Source of the DNA: Incurvaria masculella
Lineage: Eukaryota; Arthropoda; Insecta; Lepidoptera; Incurvariidae
NCBI GenBank assembly: GCA_946894095.1
Contig: OX335657.1
Location: forward strand, 5,332,001 to 5,396,000
Reading direction: 5' to 3'
Length of the DNA stretch: 64,000 nt
Positions 45,642 through 57,500 of this stretch are shown here, piece by piece. Every line of letters starts with the position of its first letter. Within the stretch, counting starts at the first letter, position 1. The position numbers and the translations under genes are program-made. The notes under the pieces were generated by a model. It worked only from the letters and a program-made list of their open reading frames with translations, ran no database searches and was not told the DNA's origin.

Positions 45642-48600
45642 CTGCGGGCGCGACATGCATCACTCTACATGTACGTTTAGCCGATACAGAGGGATACAAC
45701 AATTCTGTTTATTTTTATATAGGTATCTGACATGTATTTCTTAGCCTGGTTTTCACCAAGTACTCATTTATTTTGCTCTAAACTTAAAGGGCCTTTATTA
45801 CTAAAATAATTATTTTCTAATACTGGTATACATTGCAAGATGGTAATAAAAGCCCTTTAATGTAGAGATTAAGCTAATCAGTACTTGGTGGAAGAGACCC
45901 TTAATCTACTAACATATATTTAAGTTGATATGTAGGTTCTGCTTAGTATAAAAAATCACGATAGCTTTCTACACCAGAATGATTATTAGTTCAGCATTTT
46001 TTTTGAATACGTGTCAGAGTTTGCTCTCCACCTACATATGTTATTTATGAGTTAGTTAGTGAACTAGTTAGTAAGTATCAATGAAAAAAAAAATTATGAC
46101 AAACTTTCTTGTCGGTTCTTCTTCGCCAGGGGTGATCGAACCGATAAATTTTTTTTGTTATAAATACGTAAATATATACGTCTAATAGAGGAAATAAAAA
46201 AAACTTAAATGGAAAAGGAAACAGGTTAGTGCGCTAACGTAGCAAAAACAGAACGATGAATAGAAGCGCGTTCGCAATTCCCAAAAGATCCGATAACGCC
46301 AATTCATGACAATACAAATGATGTGAAGTACGTGCGCGTGTTGCATGGGAGATATTGTGATAGTAGCTGGTTATAAGACATGGCACTCACCACTTAGCTG
46401 GCAGCAGGAGCTGCAGGTAGCTGGGCATGATGATGAACTTCTCGTCGGTGCGGATGGCGAGAATGATGCGCTCCGCAACATCGTTGGAGTTCAGTTTCGG
46501 TACAAACCTGAAACACATAATCCCCAGATAAAATATTCATTTCGAATGTAGATTATACTGGAGAATCGCTCGAATCAGATATCGATCAGTTGTAATTTTC
46601 TATCAAAAATCCTATTGAGCTTTCAGAATATACCTACTGTGTATGTATGTTTTATGCTTACTCTTGCCACGCATAGTTAAAACGCAAACAGGTAAAATCA
46701 TTACTAAATTAGTCATTGTGACTCTGGCCTTTAACCTTTACAACAATACAGGAAAAAACTTGTTTACAAAAAGTCAATGCATTTTTTAAAATATTAATTA
46801 GTCGTAGGTTATAAGTAAGTATGTTTTACTAGGATTTAATTAACAAAAATCCTACAGTATTTTGCTTTGTTTATGAGGAGTAAAAGTTATAACCTAGAAT
46901 GGTGTCCGGAATATTGTGTACGGTGGATTGTATTTGCTAGTGAAGCAGAAGGATTGAATGATGAAGAAGAGACTATTGAACTGTGAACTTATTCTCATAA
47001 TCCTTATTCAGCTCATTAACCCTTGACGCCGTCGAATATGTTGGTAATACATCCAAAGAAGCGTCGATAAACCTTGTATCTGAGGTCCGAATATTTGGAC
47101 TAGAAGCATTCGGCAGAATTTGGCATTTTGAACTCGGTGACATGCTAGGATCATCTCTTTATTTGAGCATGGCTACACTTGGACGGAAAACAAGGACTTT
47201 TTTTTAATGCCGTTGCGACCATCTTCTTTCAATGCGATGCTTAACCATAACACCTAGGAAGTAGGAAAGATAACCTACGTTTTACATGGGAATATCAATC
47301 TCGGATAAGAAAGAGGTGCCACACCCTGATCACAGGGATACTAGAGGCCACAAAGCAGCTCAAGGAAAGATACAACGACCCTTGGACTGATCATATTGGG
47401 CAGCTCATCAAGAGTTGACGTCTTCGAACATGCCGGTGGAGCGGATGAAGTTGGGGCAGACGAGCGTGGTGTGGACGCCGCGGGCGCTAAGGTGGTAGGT
47501 ATGGCAGCTCACCTGGAGTTGAAGTCTTCAAACATGCCGGTGGAGCGGATGAAGTAGGGGCAGACGAGCGTGGTTGGACGCCGCGGGCGCTAAGGTAATA
47601 AGTGGTAGGTATGGCAGCTCACCTGGAGTTGACGTCTTCGAACATGCCGGTGGAGCGTATGAAGTAGGGGCAGATGAGCGTGGTGTGGACGCCGCGGGCG
47701 CCGCGCACCTCCAGCTCGAGCCGCAGGGCCTCGTCGAAGCCGCAGGCCGCGGCCTTGGAGGAGCAGTAGTCGACCAGCTTGGGCACGCCGACGTGGCCCG
47801 CCATGGACGCGATCGTCACGATGTGGCCGCAGCCCGCCTCCACCATCGACGGCAAGAACGCCTTCACCGTCTGAAATGTGCATCGTCACATTCCGCTCAA
47901 CAAGTTTGCACATCTCATGACGAAGGTGGCGTCACCAAACTGTGACGTCTGTGAAGTACCTGAGGATGTATATCATATTTTAGCTGAGTATGTGCAGGAG
48001 GGGCCGAGAGGAAAAGTATATGGTATACTAATTATTCACAGAATTTTCAAACAACTTTCAGAACAAAATGCGTATGACCAACAGACACAAGAGGCAGAAC
48101 TTTTTTCGCTTTTTGCGACGTGACCCTAAAAATAAAATCCCCAGACAAGCTATACAGCAGTACCGCGTACAATCTCATTCAAAACATTAAGTATTTTTTA
48201 AGTGAAGTATTTAAATACACTCTCGACAAGAAATATTAAATTATGTAGAGAATACCTATCTAAGCAAAAAAGAGCAGTCTAAAATCGTAAGGTCGTAGAA
48301 CTTATTTATGCTCATTAGTTTTTGTTAAAGTTTTAGCGATGACGTCAATGACATAGATTAACCTTCATACGCTATCTTATACATATATTAAATTTAATGT
48401 ATGGTCATTCTTCATTACATCGTTTTATTTTCAATGGTTCGGGTCCAGCTCAAAGGATAACATAATGATCTTTTATTTTGTAAGCAAAATCATTTGACAG
48501 GTATATACGCACATTAACTCATGGGGGTGCACTAACATCTATTATCCCATGATTCTGTAAGTATCTTCGTTGCAGTGCCTGGTCTAATAAACAACGTAAT

Positions 48601-51600
48601 ATTTTTTAATTTCGTGAAATGTGTTTTGAAAGTATTTTGGAGATATTGGGATTGGTTTCATTTCTTTGATTGACTTCTTCACTTCGATTGACTCATGATG
48701 CTCTGTGTAACTAGATAAAAATACATGATCTTACAAATAACAACCCAAACGCACTGAAATACACGGCTACATCGAACTGGATAAAAAACACTGACAATGT
48801 TGAATTTCTGCTTCGTCCATCTTTCATAAAATTCGATGGTACCAACCCAGGCGGGCTTAACCCAACCACCTAGAAGGGGAAGGAGACCTACAATTCCAAA
48901 CCACAGCTCTCATTCGCGATAAAATGAACTTATGCAACTCAGAAAAGTAACAAAGTGGTGAATGAACGGGACGGGGATTGAACCCATTACCTCTCGCATG
49001 AGAAGCGGGGGCACTCTGCACCCGCAACCGCAATTTGCATGCCTATACCGGGTGGCGCGTTAATATGGGTCAGTATATAGGGAACAAGAGATAGAGGAAT
49101 ATGTTATGGGCAACCACGTTGTCGTCGATTTTACAGATACGAAAAACTGCGTTCATAGATTTGAAAAAAAATAATTCATGACTCGGCATCCGGTCTTTTG
49201 GAAAAAAAAAAAATATTACGAAAAAACTAAAGTGTCTAATATCATAAGAAAAAATTAAATGTTTGAAATGAGTCGTGCATGAGTTTTTTTTTATATAAAA
49301 ATTGTAATGCATTTATATAGTCGCTCCATGAATGCAATTTTTCCTATCTCTAAAATAAATGACTTGGTCCCAAAGAACATTTTTCCCTATCTTTTATAGT
49401 TTCAGAGCTGACCCATCTCAACGCGACTTTAGTTCCATAGCTACTCTCATATTTTTCCCCTCAGTTTGTGAGCCAGAGGCTGTGCCGGAGGTAGAGGTGG
49501 AAAGGTACTCGACCTACGACAGCGCCAGAGAGGTGAGGCGGGAGCTAGTACTGACCCAGAAGTGCGCCAGCACGTTGACGTCGAAGGTCCGCTTGATGAG
49601 CTCGTCCGGCGTGTCCAGGAAGTACTGCCCGGTGGCGACGCCGGCGTTGTTGATCAACAGTGTCACCTGCGCGAGCGCATAGTGTTAACATACACATTCA
49701 TTGCCAATAGTACTGTAGGAAACGAAATTCCGACCGCACGTAGCGGTCTTTGAGCTCGGCACGTAAACATACATTATTAGCTTTTAATTTCCCATACTAC
49801 GGGCGATAACTGTTTTCATGCTCTTAATTGTTTACTAGGTTTTTGAAACTTAGGATTCTACGATATATTATAGAAATCTATGTCTGCATGTTTTCATTTT
49901 TTTAATATATCCTTAAGATCGGAAAATATTGACTTATAAACATTGGAACAAAGTTGTCTTTTTACGTACATTTACGATTTCTTTTAAAGAAAAATACAGA
50001 TTTTTACAAAAAATCAAAACATGTAGACCTATAATGCAGCTTTATCAAGTGAAAAAAATAATAATTAAAAAATAATAATAATTCATTAAATTCCGACAAC
50101 GTTTAGGGTTAGGGAAACGTTAAGGCCTGGAAGACGATTTCGCTATTTTAATGGCAGTCGTCGCGTAAAATTGTGCCTTGGCCATTGAACAAAGACTGCA
50201 TTTCTTAAAATTTTCAAATCTTAGATTTCCTGTGACTTCACGATAGCCTTAAACGTATTTATGTACGATCTTTTTTCATAACCCCATTTCCAATTAACTT
50301 GATTATTGTTCTCTCTACCTATATCTGCATGTTTGTTAATTTTGGAAAAAATATCCTTGGCCAAACCGCAGGGAAAAGAAAATGTATGTGAAGATTTAGA
50401 CTTCATTGATTTAGGCTTCTTATTATTTTGTAGTCATAGATCCCTTGCGAAATTTCATAAATATAGCGGATTTCTTCCAAACTTAATTGAAGGGAAATAA
50501 AACAAGGCATTTAAAAAGATATTTAAAACCATTTGAGTACGATACGGTAATACTTAAATATGTTTATAGACCGATCACGCACAGTATTTTTTGTAATCAT
50601 ATAAAACATGTACCCCCAGCGCTTTTTCCAATTTACCCCTGATTTAGACGGCTCATTTTATATTTGTAATTATTTAAAAAGCAATGTTATTTAAAAATAA
50701 CATTAACGCTTAACGATGGGTCGGAACAAATTACGATGAACTGAGCGATCAACGTAATCATTAACTTTTGTGCAATTCAAATTTGGACTGATAAGGCTTT
50801 AATCGTATGTTGACGTTGACGTCCGCTTGTGCACTTGGTCTTAGGACCGAGTGCACGAAATTACATCAACGTGAAATCAACCTCAACGTATGATTATTTA
50901 CGTCCCGTTTTATGGACAGTTTGGAATTGAACTGAGTCAAATACGCGCGATTCAGTAGAGATATCTTCCGGCAATCGGGCCTTAGTCTATATTTATAGGC
51001 AACCATACGTAAAGGTTAATTTCAGTATTTTTCCAGAGTCCAGTAAAAACATAGAGTAAGTGTTACATTATATTTTGTTACACTGTCGCCAATTTTCTAA
51101 AAATTCGTACCCTACTTAAACGTACACACAACACCCAAACATAGTCACAGACGTTATGGAGTCTCGTTTCTCAAACTCTGGTTGTGGTTAATGTTATAGT
51201 TAAATATTGTCACAGAAGACAGACAATATTTAACCATAACCGGAGATGGCACTCCAGCCGAACGCTTTTCGGGAGCATATTCACGCGCTGTGATGATTAT
51301 TGGACTGTGTAGCATGCGACCGCGATTCTCGACTGGCTTCCTATAGGATTGCATGGATAATTTGTCCATACGCCTCATCTGCCACCGCTGGAGACCCGGG
51401 TAACGCCCAAATGGCATTTCTCCTTCTTTTTCTCTTCTGTGGTCACCCTCATAAACGCTCATCTCTCAGAAGACATACTAGTATATCTATAGTGCAGGTT
51501 AATACATCAAATGTTTACGACAGAGAAACTGCACTACCGTTAGCTAGAGAAATTGCGACAGAAATGATATCTAAATGCCAACAACCAATGTTTGAAGTAT

Positions 51601-54549
51601 CTCTCCGTGAAACCATATATTTGTGCGTGCCAATATAGCGGATCCATTCCTATTGTAGTGACTTGCCTCGTCAATGCCAAACGTATAAATCGTTGAGCTA
51701 TAGAATCAGAAGGATTTAATTGTATGTTTCCTCTACACCCGTCTACATATCCTTGCCCCCCATATGACTTTTGTTATCTTGGTTTATTTCTCAAAGCACA
51801 TATGCCGTCATGGATGCGGATAGCTGCTGGTAGGAGGTGAACCACGGAACCTTGGACTTTGATATAATAACGAAGTTACACTTAGCATCTTTTTTGTACG
51901 TCTAAAACAAGCTCTACAAGTTTGGTTTGGGTTTTGTAGGTGTCTAAAACTGGTTTTAAAACCACAATAAAAGTCGATGACTGATTCGAACTCAACTTAT
52001 TAAAACAGCTTTTGTGGGATTTATCCGTGTGCGCGAAAGCAAAGCCGGATTTAGTTTTTGCTCGGTGGTTACTGGTTAGTTTTTATACATTAATTAACAA
52101 TTTATGAACATTTAAGGTTTAAAAAAATGCGGTTTCATCTACATGTTGATCACATGTTAAATAAGGCATATAAACAATTAGATTTTATTTTAAGGGTAGG
52201 TAGGCATTTCACACACGCGTCAACTTATAAGACACTTTATTATAGCTTAGTTAGGAGCCACTTAGAGTTTGCTAGTACATACAGTATGGAACCCACAATA
52301 CGATATCTACATTGATCGAATTGAAAAAATACATCACAAATTCCTCATACCTCTCGACTATGGGACTGGACACGATTTTTTCTATTACAATACCTCTGCA
52401 TAACATTACTCTATACCGTGTTTGCAAAGCCGACGTCATCTCAATGATGCAGCTTTTCTGTGGAAGATCATTAAGGGCCTGGTACTAGCCAAATCGCAAA
52501 GTTAGACGAGGCACCCCAAGTTAACTAACTAAGTCTGACGATTATAAGTGTCATTCTTACAATATATGATTCCTTGTCTAGGAATCGAATTATTTTCGTT
52601 AATGTATGTTTCCTTTTTCTATACAAAATACATTGCGGAAACGGTGTCCATTTCCGAACTTTTTTGACTAAATGTAGAAATCTAAAAGCAAATAGAATTT
52701 TTTGTTATGCATATATGCTGTTTTTGCTTTTATCTAGAAATCGAATTACTTTCAGATTTCTAATGAGAAAAATCAACTTTTTTATTTTTATTATTATTTA
52801 AATAAATGATGGAATAAAAAAATATTAACAATCCATTATCGGTCTGGAGTTCTATTTGGATTTGCTGAAGCGTTTCACTACATATTATTACATTTGTTAA
52901 AAAGTGCATTTGTATGGCGCGAGTAGTTGGCTAGTCCTAGCGCCTTAATTGCCACATGGACTCTCCATCTTTATAAGCGAGAATTACTTTTAAAGTACCT
53001 CATCGTACTACACGCAATAAGGACCTGTTTTATATCCCCTCATGCCACACAAATTATGCTCAAAACACTTTTGTTCGACGTAGTTTGAGCAACTATAACA
53101 AACATTTATTTGAAGTAGATTTAGTTAGTTTCTAACGCATTATTACAATTTAGGAAGAAAACCATAAAAATTATATTAGATACTTTTTGATTTATGTTCT
53201 ATCTTTAATATGTCTTTCTTTTCTTTTACTCACTTGTATATTCACTATCTTATCTTATCACATCACAACTACATCAAAATATGCTCTCAATAAGTAATTA
53301 TACATGTAAAAATAGGGAACTATAGGTCTATGTGATATTCTTATTATAATTGTAATTTTTTGTATGACTGTTGGTTTTCAAAAAAAAAAAACCTTGTTGT
53401 CGTGGTTTCACTCATATCTCTCATATAGATGAAAATGCATGACCGTGTTCTGTGAGTGGCACGACATGATGACATTCTTTGGTTCGATTGGTTAGACTTA
53501 TTTTACATATATTCTGGAGTACCAGAGCGGATTTGTGGCTATCGCTGAGCTATCGAGCTTGTTCAAATTACGCTTAAAGTCTCCCAGGTTATAGGTATGA
53601 GGATATAGCTTGCGATTTGATAAGCTTGGTTAAGCACCTATAAGCGCGGTTGGGTTCTGGATGGGTTTTTTTTTATGCGACCTGACATGGATGGCTAATA
53701 CCACACAACTACCGTTACGATATTAGCCCAATACACCACATTCCCGAAGGAATTTGGTGGCATGCCAGGACCTTCCCTTTATGAGCGCGGCTACATTGAA
53801 CTGGATGGAAAACAAGAACAATTTTTCATTGCCGCTTCGACCATCTTTTCATCCAATGCGATGGTACCAACCCGGGCGGGCTTAAACCCTACCATCTAGT
53901 AGGGGAAGGGGACCTAGAGTTTTACATGGATTCCGAACCATGGAGCAGCTCGCATTCGTGACGAAATGCACTTATCGAACATGGAAAGAGAAAGACAGTG
54001 GTGCATGTCGGTATTGAACCCAGGCCTCTGGTACGCTAGTCCAGTCCCCGCGCCACTAGGCTATGAGCCGCTCAACCGTTGACGATTTTCAACCGTTGAG
54101 GCTGACCGTGGTTCGGATTCCACATAAAACGATTGGTGGTAGGTTTAAGCGGGTTGGTACCATCGCATTGAATGAACGATGGTCGAAGCGGCAATGAATA
54201 TTGTCCGTGTTTTCCATCCAGTTCAATGTGGCTGAACAACATTAGGAAGATCCTGGCATGGCATCTAGTTTCCATGTCGTGTGTTAGGCTAATATCTGAC
54301 GGTCAGTTTAATATTAGCCATCCATTTCCAGTAACACAAAAAAAATATGCCTCAAGAAAAATATAAGTACGTATTTAGTTTAACCAGGAAAAGGTATGAA
54401 AACAAAAACACGTTAGTGACTTACCCTGCCGACCTCCTGCGCCACTTTCCTTCCCACCCTGTAGATATCCTCCTTGTTGGCGAGGTCCACCACGTAGCCG
54501 TGACAGTCGCCGCCCACGCCCTTAACCAGTTTCACCGTGTCCTCCAACC
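45446..54549 (-). CDS. Short-chain dehydrogenase/reductase (SDR16C / 17beta-HSD11-13-like), last five exons, partial
   Basis: NAD(P)-dependent oxidoreductase of the family that includes epidermal retinol dehydrogenases and lipid-droplet 17beta-hydroxysteroid dehydrogenases. Minus-strand exons 54425-54549, 49556-49666, 47623-47870, 46391-46507 and 45446-45641 join in phase to give 264 residues. Visible are the classical SDR motifs LLINNAGVATG, the catalytic serine region IVTIASMAGHVG, the catalytic YCSSK (Tyr-x-x-x-Lys), and CPYFIRSTGMF after it. The C-terminal part has KFIIMPSYLQLLLPAKWLFP, a likely membrane-associated stretch. It ends with an unusual Pro/Ala-rich tail and a basic end. The N-terminal dinucleotide-binding TGxxxGIG exon or exons are absent and should lie above 54549, or beyond the window. 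The third of these exons has duplicated, broken copies downstream. Substrate unknown. Confidence 0.88.
45940..46225 (+). mobile_element. LINE 3'-tail fragment
   Basis: Shares atcacgatagctttctacac, agtttgctctccacc, ctagttagtaagtatca, tttcttgtcggttcttcttc and gtctaatagaggaaataaa with 58180-58530. The family is therefore a 3'-terminal retroelement segment ending in a gaaataaagaaactgaaac-like tail. In an SDR intron. Confidence 0.55.
46391..46507 (-). CDS. SDR exon 4 of those visible
   Basis: Acceptor tgtttcag|G, donor AAGTG|gtgagt, 117 nt. It encodes FVPKLNSNDVAERIILAIRT and DEKFIIMPSYLQLLLPAK, typical of the SDR16C C-terminal region. Confidence 0.88.
47412..47625 (-). repeat. Two broken tandem copies of an SDR exon end plus splice donor
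   Basis: gagttgacgtcttcgaacatgccggtgg-type units start at 47412, 47516 and 47626 (the last is the true exon end), 104 and 110 bp apart. Each copy has ~76 bp of exon and ~27 bp of intron including the donor (cacctggag on +). The middle copy lacks one base (gtggttgga for gtggtgtgga). Confidence 0.88.
47623..47870 (-). CDS. SDR exon 3 of those visible: catalytic Ser, Tyr and Lys
   Basis: Acceptor catttcag|ACG, donor TCCAG|gtgagc, 248 nt. It encodes TVKAFLPSMVEAGCGHIVTI, ASMAGHVGVPKLVDYCSSK, AAACGFDEALRLELE and CPYFIRSTGMFEDVNS. Ser and Tyr-x-x-x-Lys of the active site are present. Confidence 0.93.
47893..48123 (+). pseudogene. Retrotransposon polyprotein C-terminal fragment
   Basis: The + strand encodes HIPLNKFAHLMTKVASPNCD and CEVPEDVYHILAEYVQ, the cysteine-containing tail after the reverse transcriptase/RNase H of Jockey/R1-type elements. 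Inserted about 20 bp outside the acceptor of the SDR exon. Fragment only. Confidence 0.6.
48730..49030 (-). mobile_element. Degraded SINE, family 1
   Basis: cacggctacatcgaactggataaaaaacac...ggtaccaacccaggcgggctt...gagaagcgggggcactc resembles the body of the 14151-14560 element with an altered head. A second degraded fragment lies at about 47150-47300. Confidence 0.5.
49556..49666 (-). CDS. SDR exon 2 of those visible: NNAG motif
   Basis: Acceptor gcgcag|GTG, donor TTCTGG|gtcagt, exactly 37 codons. It encodes VTLLINNAGVATGQYFLDTP and DELIKRTFDVNVLAHFW, the structural NNAG motif and the following helix of classical SDRs. Confidence 0.93.
49700..52080. other. SDR intron, left half
   Basis: AT-rich without exons. 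A foldback-like stretch lies at about 50755-50945 with core gtgcacttggtc ttag gaccgagtgcac, and a dispersed repeat at about 51200-51480 (shared motif with 44880). Nothing else recognised. Confidence 0.4.
52100..53390 (+). pseudogene. Non-LTR retrotransposon (Jockey/CR1-like) reverse transcriptase relic
   Basis: In several shifted frames the + strand encodes HVDHMLNKAYKQLDFILRV, YKTLYYSLVRSHLEFAS and IDRIEKIHHKFLI-like residues. After an AT-rich interruption (about 52545-52960) it encodes SCHTNYAQNTFVRRSLSNYN. This is the C-terminal part of a LINE polyprotein with several frameshifts and stops. It ends in an A-run near 53390 and sits inside the large SDR intron. Confidence 0.65.
53600..54346 (+). 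mobile_element. tRNA-derived SINE, family 2, interrupted
   Basis: tgcgatttgataagcttggttaagcacc...gttgggttctggatggg (53609-53664) continues after 54074 as ttgacgattttcaaccgttgaggctgacc...ttagccatccatttcc...aaaaaaaa. The uninterrupted order is seen near 60440-60500. A family-1 SINE occupies the gap. Confidence 0.6.
53665..54074 (-). mobile_element. tRNA-derived SINE, family 1, nested in family 2
   Basis: Full-length minus-strand copy: T-run and gcgacctgacatggatgg at its left, ctaggctatgagccgctcaa at its right. Nearly identical to 14151-14560, hence probably recent. Confidence 0.7.
54425..54549 (-). CDS. SDR exon 1 of those visible
   Basis: Acceptor tgtttcag|GG, donor GGCAGG|gtaagt, 125 nt. 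It encodes LEDTVKLVKGVGGDCHGYVV, DLANKEDIY and RVGRKVAQEVGR, the region between the Rossmann glycine motif and NNAG. It begins inside a codon, so at least one more exon precedes it. Confidence 0.88.
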
Positions 54550-57500
54550 CTGAAACAAGGTCGTGCCTAGCTGTAGCAAAGAATATCTAATAATACTCAG
54601 CAGCGAATTGAATCAAGTCATCAACACCGCCATTCGGTTGCTGCCTATATCGGAGTGTTCGCGTCGTTTCTGATGAGTTTATTATTTCCGACACATTTAT
54701 TTTTACTTGTCTTACTTCAAAACTGACTAGCTGTGGTTCCCGGATTCGCTCGGGTCAATATCTCGACAATAAAAGCGCCACCTGCAGTGTCAAATTGTGA
54801 ATCTAAACCATCCAGGCTCCCACTCAAACACGCATAAAACATTCATCTAAATCAGTTCAACCGTTTAGGAGGAGTTCAGTGACATACACACGTGTCGAAC
54901 AATTATATATATGTAAAGATGCAATCGGTTTGTAACAGTCCTGAAACTAAGAAGTAGTTTGTAGAAATAAATCAATATTTTTCTGTAGACCTTTTCAATG
55001 TGTACAATACTTAGTACATTATTTTGATAAATCTCGTAGGGTTCAGCCTACGTTTGCAATGTAAGCGGAAAAAATGTAATTTTTTACGACATCACATTGG
55101 AAACCTCAAAAATAACAGTATTTCTCCGCTATTTAATGGATGTTATTATACATATAAACTTTCATCTTCAATCACTCTATCTATTTAAAAAAACCGCATC
55201 AAAATCAGTTGCGTAGTTTTAAAGATTTAAGCATACATAGGGATATAGGGATATAGCGACAGAGAAAGCGACTTTGTTTTATACTATGTAGTGATAGTGA
55301 TAGTGATGAGTCCGAAAACATCTACCAAGGCAATACACATGACAATAAGAAAGGTGCCATCGAACCTGGCAGCAAATATGGACTGAGTGGGTATATTACC
55401 TCTTGAGAAAACACGATTGGCTAAAATGTTGGTTCTAATTAATTTTTAGCCAACAAAAGTCCGATGTATTAAGGGATAATGAGGTGATCGAGTTTCGTAC
55501 AATGGATCGTGCCTGTTTCCTCAGTTTAATTCAGATATGTTGCACATTAAATAAACCAACTGAGAGCTACGTCTGTACGGTTTGATTGTTTTGATAATTT
55601 AACTTTTATCCATCATATACGGCCTTAAACATTTCGATACAAATCTTTAGAGGCTTATATCATTGATATAAGATACTTTATCAAAAAAATGAAGCCGTAC
55701 GGACTTAATGTGAACATTGAACATATTTTTTTTAGCTGTAAGAATAATAATGTATTATGTATTTTGACTCTTTGTTTAGAGGGCACTGTAGTAGTTCATG
55801 ACAGAAATAATAGTATTAAAACTAAATCGTACAAAGTTTTCACAACTTTTTCATGTTGCCACTGGAGTAGTGCCTCGCTTTAAGGTCTTTGCTTGCGGCG
55901 ACGCTAGGTTCGGGTCTCCTCTTTTCCTAAAATATGGTTGACAGTGGCGATGGCTGAGCCCGGCGTGATGCTCGTGAACGGGTGCTGTTTGTGGGGACTG
56001 GCTTGCTCCAATTGGCAACATGTTAGATGGCGGGCATAGTCATTACAACTAAACGGATATTTGTCATGAACTGTTGCATATGATATTAATTGTTTGTACT
56101 TTATACTTTGGTAAACTTAGAATAAGTGGACGTTGAAAAAAAAACCAGCGGAGTTTCTTGCCAGTTCTTCTTCACTGGAATTGCCGAACCGTCTAATGAT
56201 AAAATGATAAAATATGACAAATCCGAGTGCAGTGTACTGTCTATGGATGATGAATAAAAAATAAACAATAAACAAACAATTTTCAGAAACATATTTCTCA
56301 ATTTGACTGATAAACAGGCACGAACCATTGTATGGAACTCGATCACCTTATTGTCCTCTTAAGTTAGTGCGATGTTAAATAAATATGTCCAACATATTGA
56401 AGTAAAGTAAAAAAAATGCTTGGCGCTTCGGTCCATATTTACTGACCTTAGTCGGTTTATGCACATTTAAAAAGTCACTGTCTATACATGAGAAGATTCT
56501 AACATTATATTATTACACTGTCGTCACTCACATGACTTGAACTATAAGCTGTGAACCATACTATTAAAACGTCAACTTAATAATGCATGAAGCGCGGCAT
56601 CAAATATTTTGGACACGAGACGAACGAAGAACCATGCACGTTGATTGATGGTTGCGTCTGTCTGAGGCTTTCTAAGTTTGGTCAGTTATGTGTGTCACTA
56701 CCGGATGTCCACACAAAAACGGCAGTTAGTGCTAATATTTAAACGCGTAGAACACGGCTGACACAAATAGCGGAATTGAAATAAGTACATTTTAGTTTCC
56801 TAGTTTTTTTACAAACAAATATTTAACCTTAAGAATTATTGAAATGAAAAATGGTGCTTTATAAAAACACCGCCACGTGTGCCATTTCCACAGATATGCG
56901 GGCTCGGAGTACACAGCGGTTGATGATTGTCAACCTCTTTTCACCAAATGATGGTTTAGGCCAGAGGTTCTCAAACTTATTTCGTCTACCTTTGAGAATT
57001 AATAATTTTCTAGCGCTTCTAAAATTTCTAGCTTTGCCATAACTTAAAAATCACAATCGAAATCATCAATTTAATAATTTTAATTAATTATTTATAGCGT
57101 GCTATATGAGTCTTCTATTGAGACTTGCAACCAGATATATTTTGTTTTATTATTAACTTACATCTTTCTAAATATATGAAAACATATTATTATTGCAAGT
57201 CAAAAAATAAAATTACACATATTAATCGGTGTATTGCTTTTGAGGGGTACGTTAAATAAAATAAGTTCAAAATTACTGGTATCACATAAAAAAATACCAC
57301 CACGGAAACTATTCAATAGAAGAATAGGGCTGTAAAATTAAGATAAGGTGCCAAGCACCAATGTCAAAATAAGAAATACAAATAACGTTCTTCTCAAAGG
57401 TTGATTGGTGATACACGCACGAAGAAAGCGCATTTTTTCGTGGTAAAAACCTAACGGGTTTCTTGTCTGCCGGTGCCGCCGCGTATCGCTTGGACGGGCG

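Noticed and set aside
45358..45744. Arg/Gly- and Ala-rich ORFs on both strands around the SDR last exon
   Set aside because: Low-complexity GC repeat read in wrong frames. Only the frame with LFPWGCVSEFLRG joins in phase with the preceding exon.
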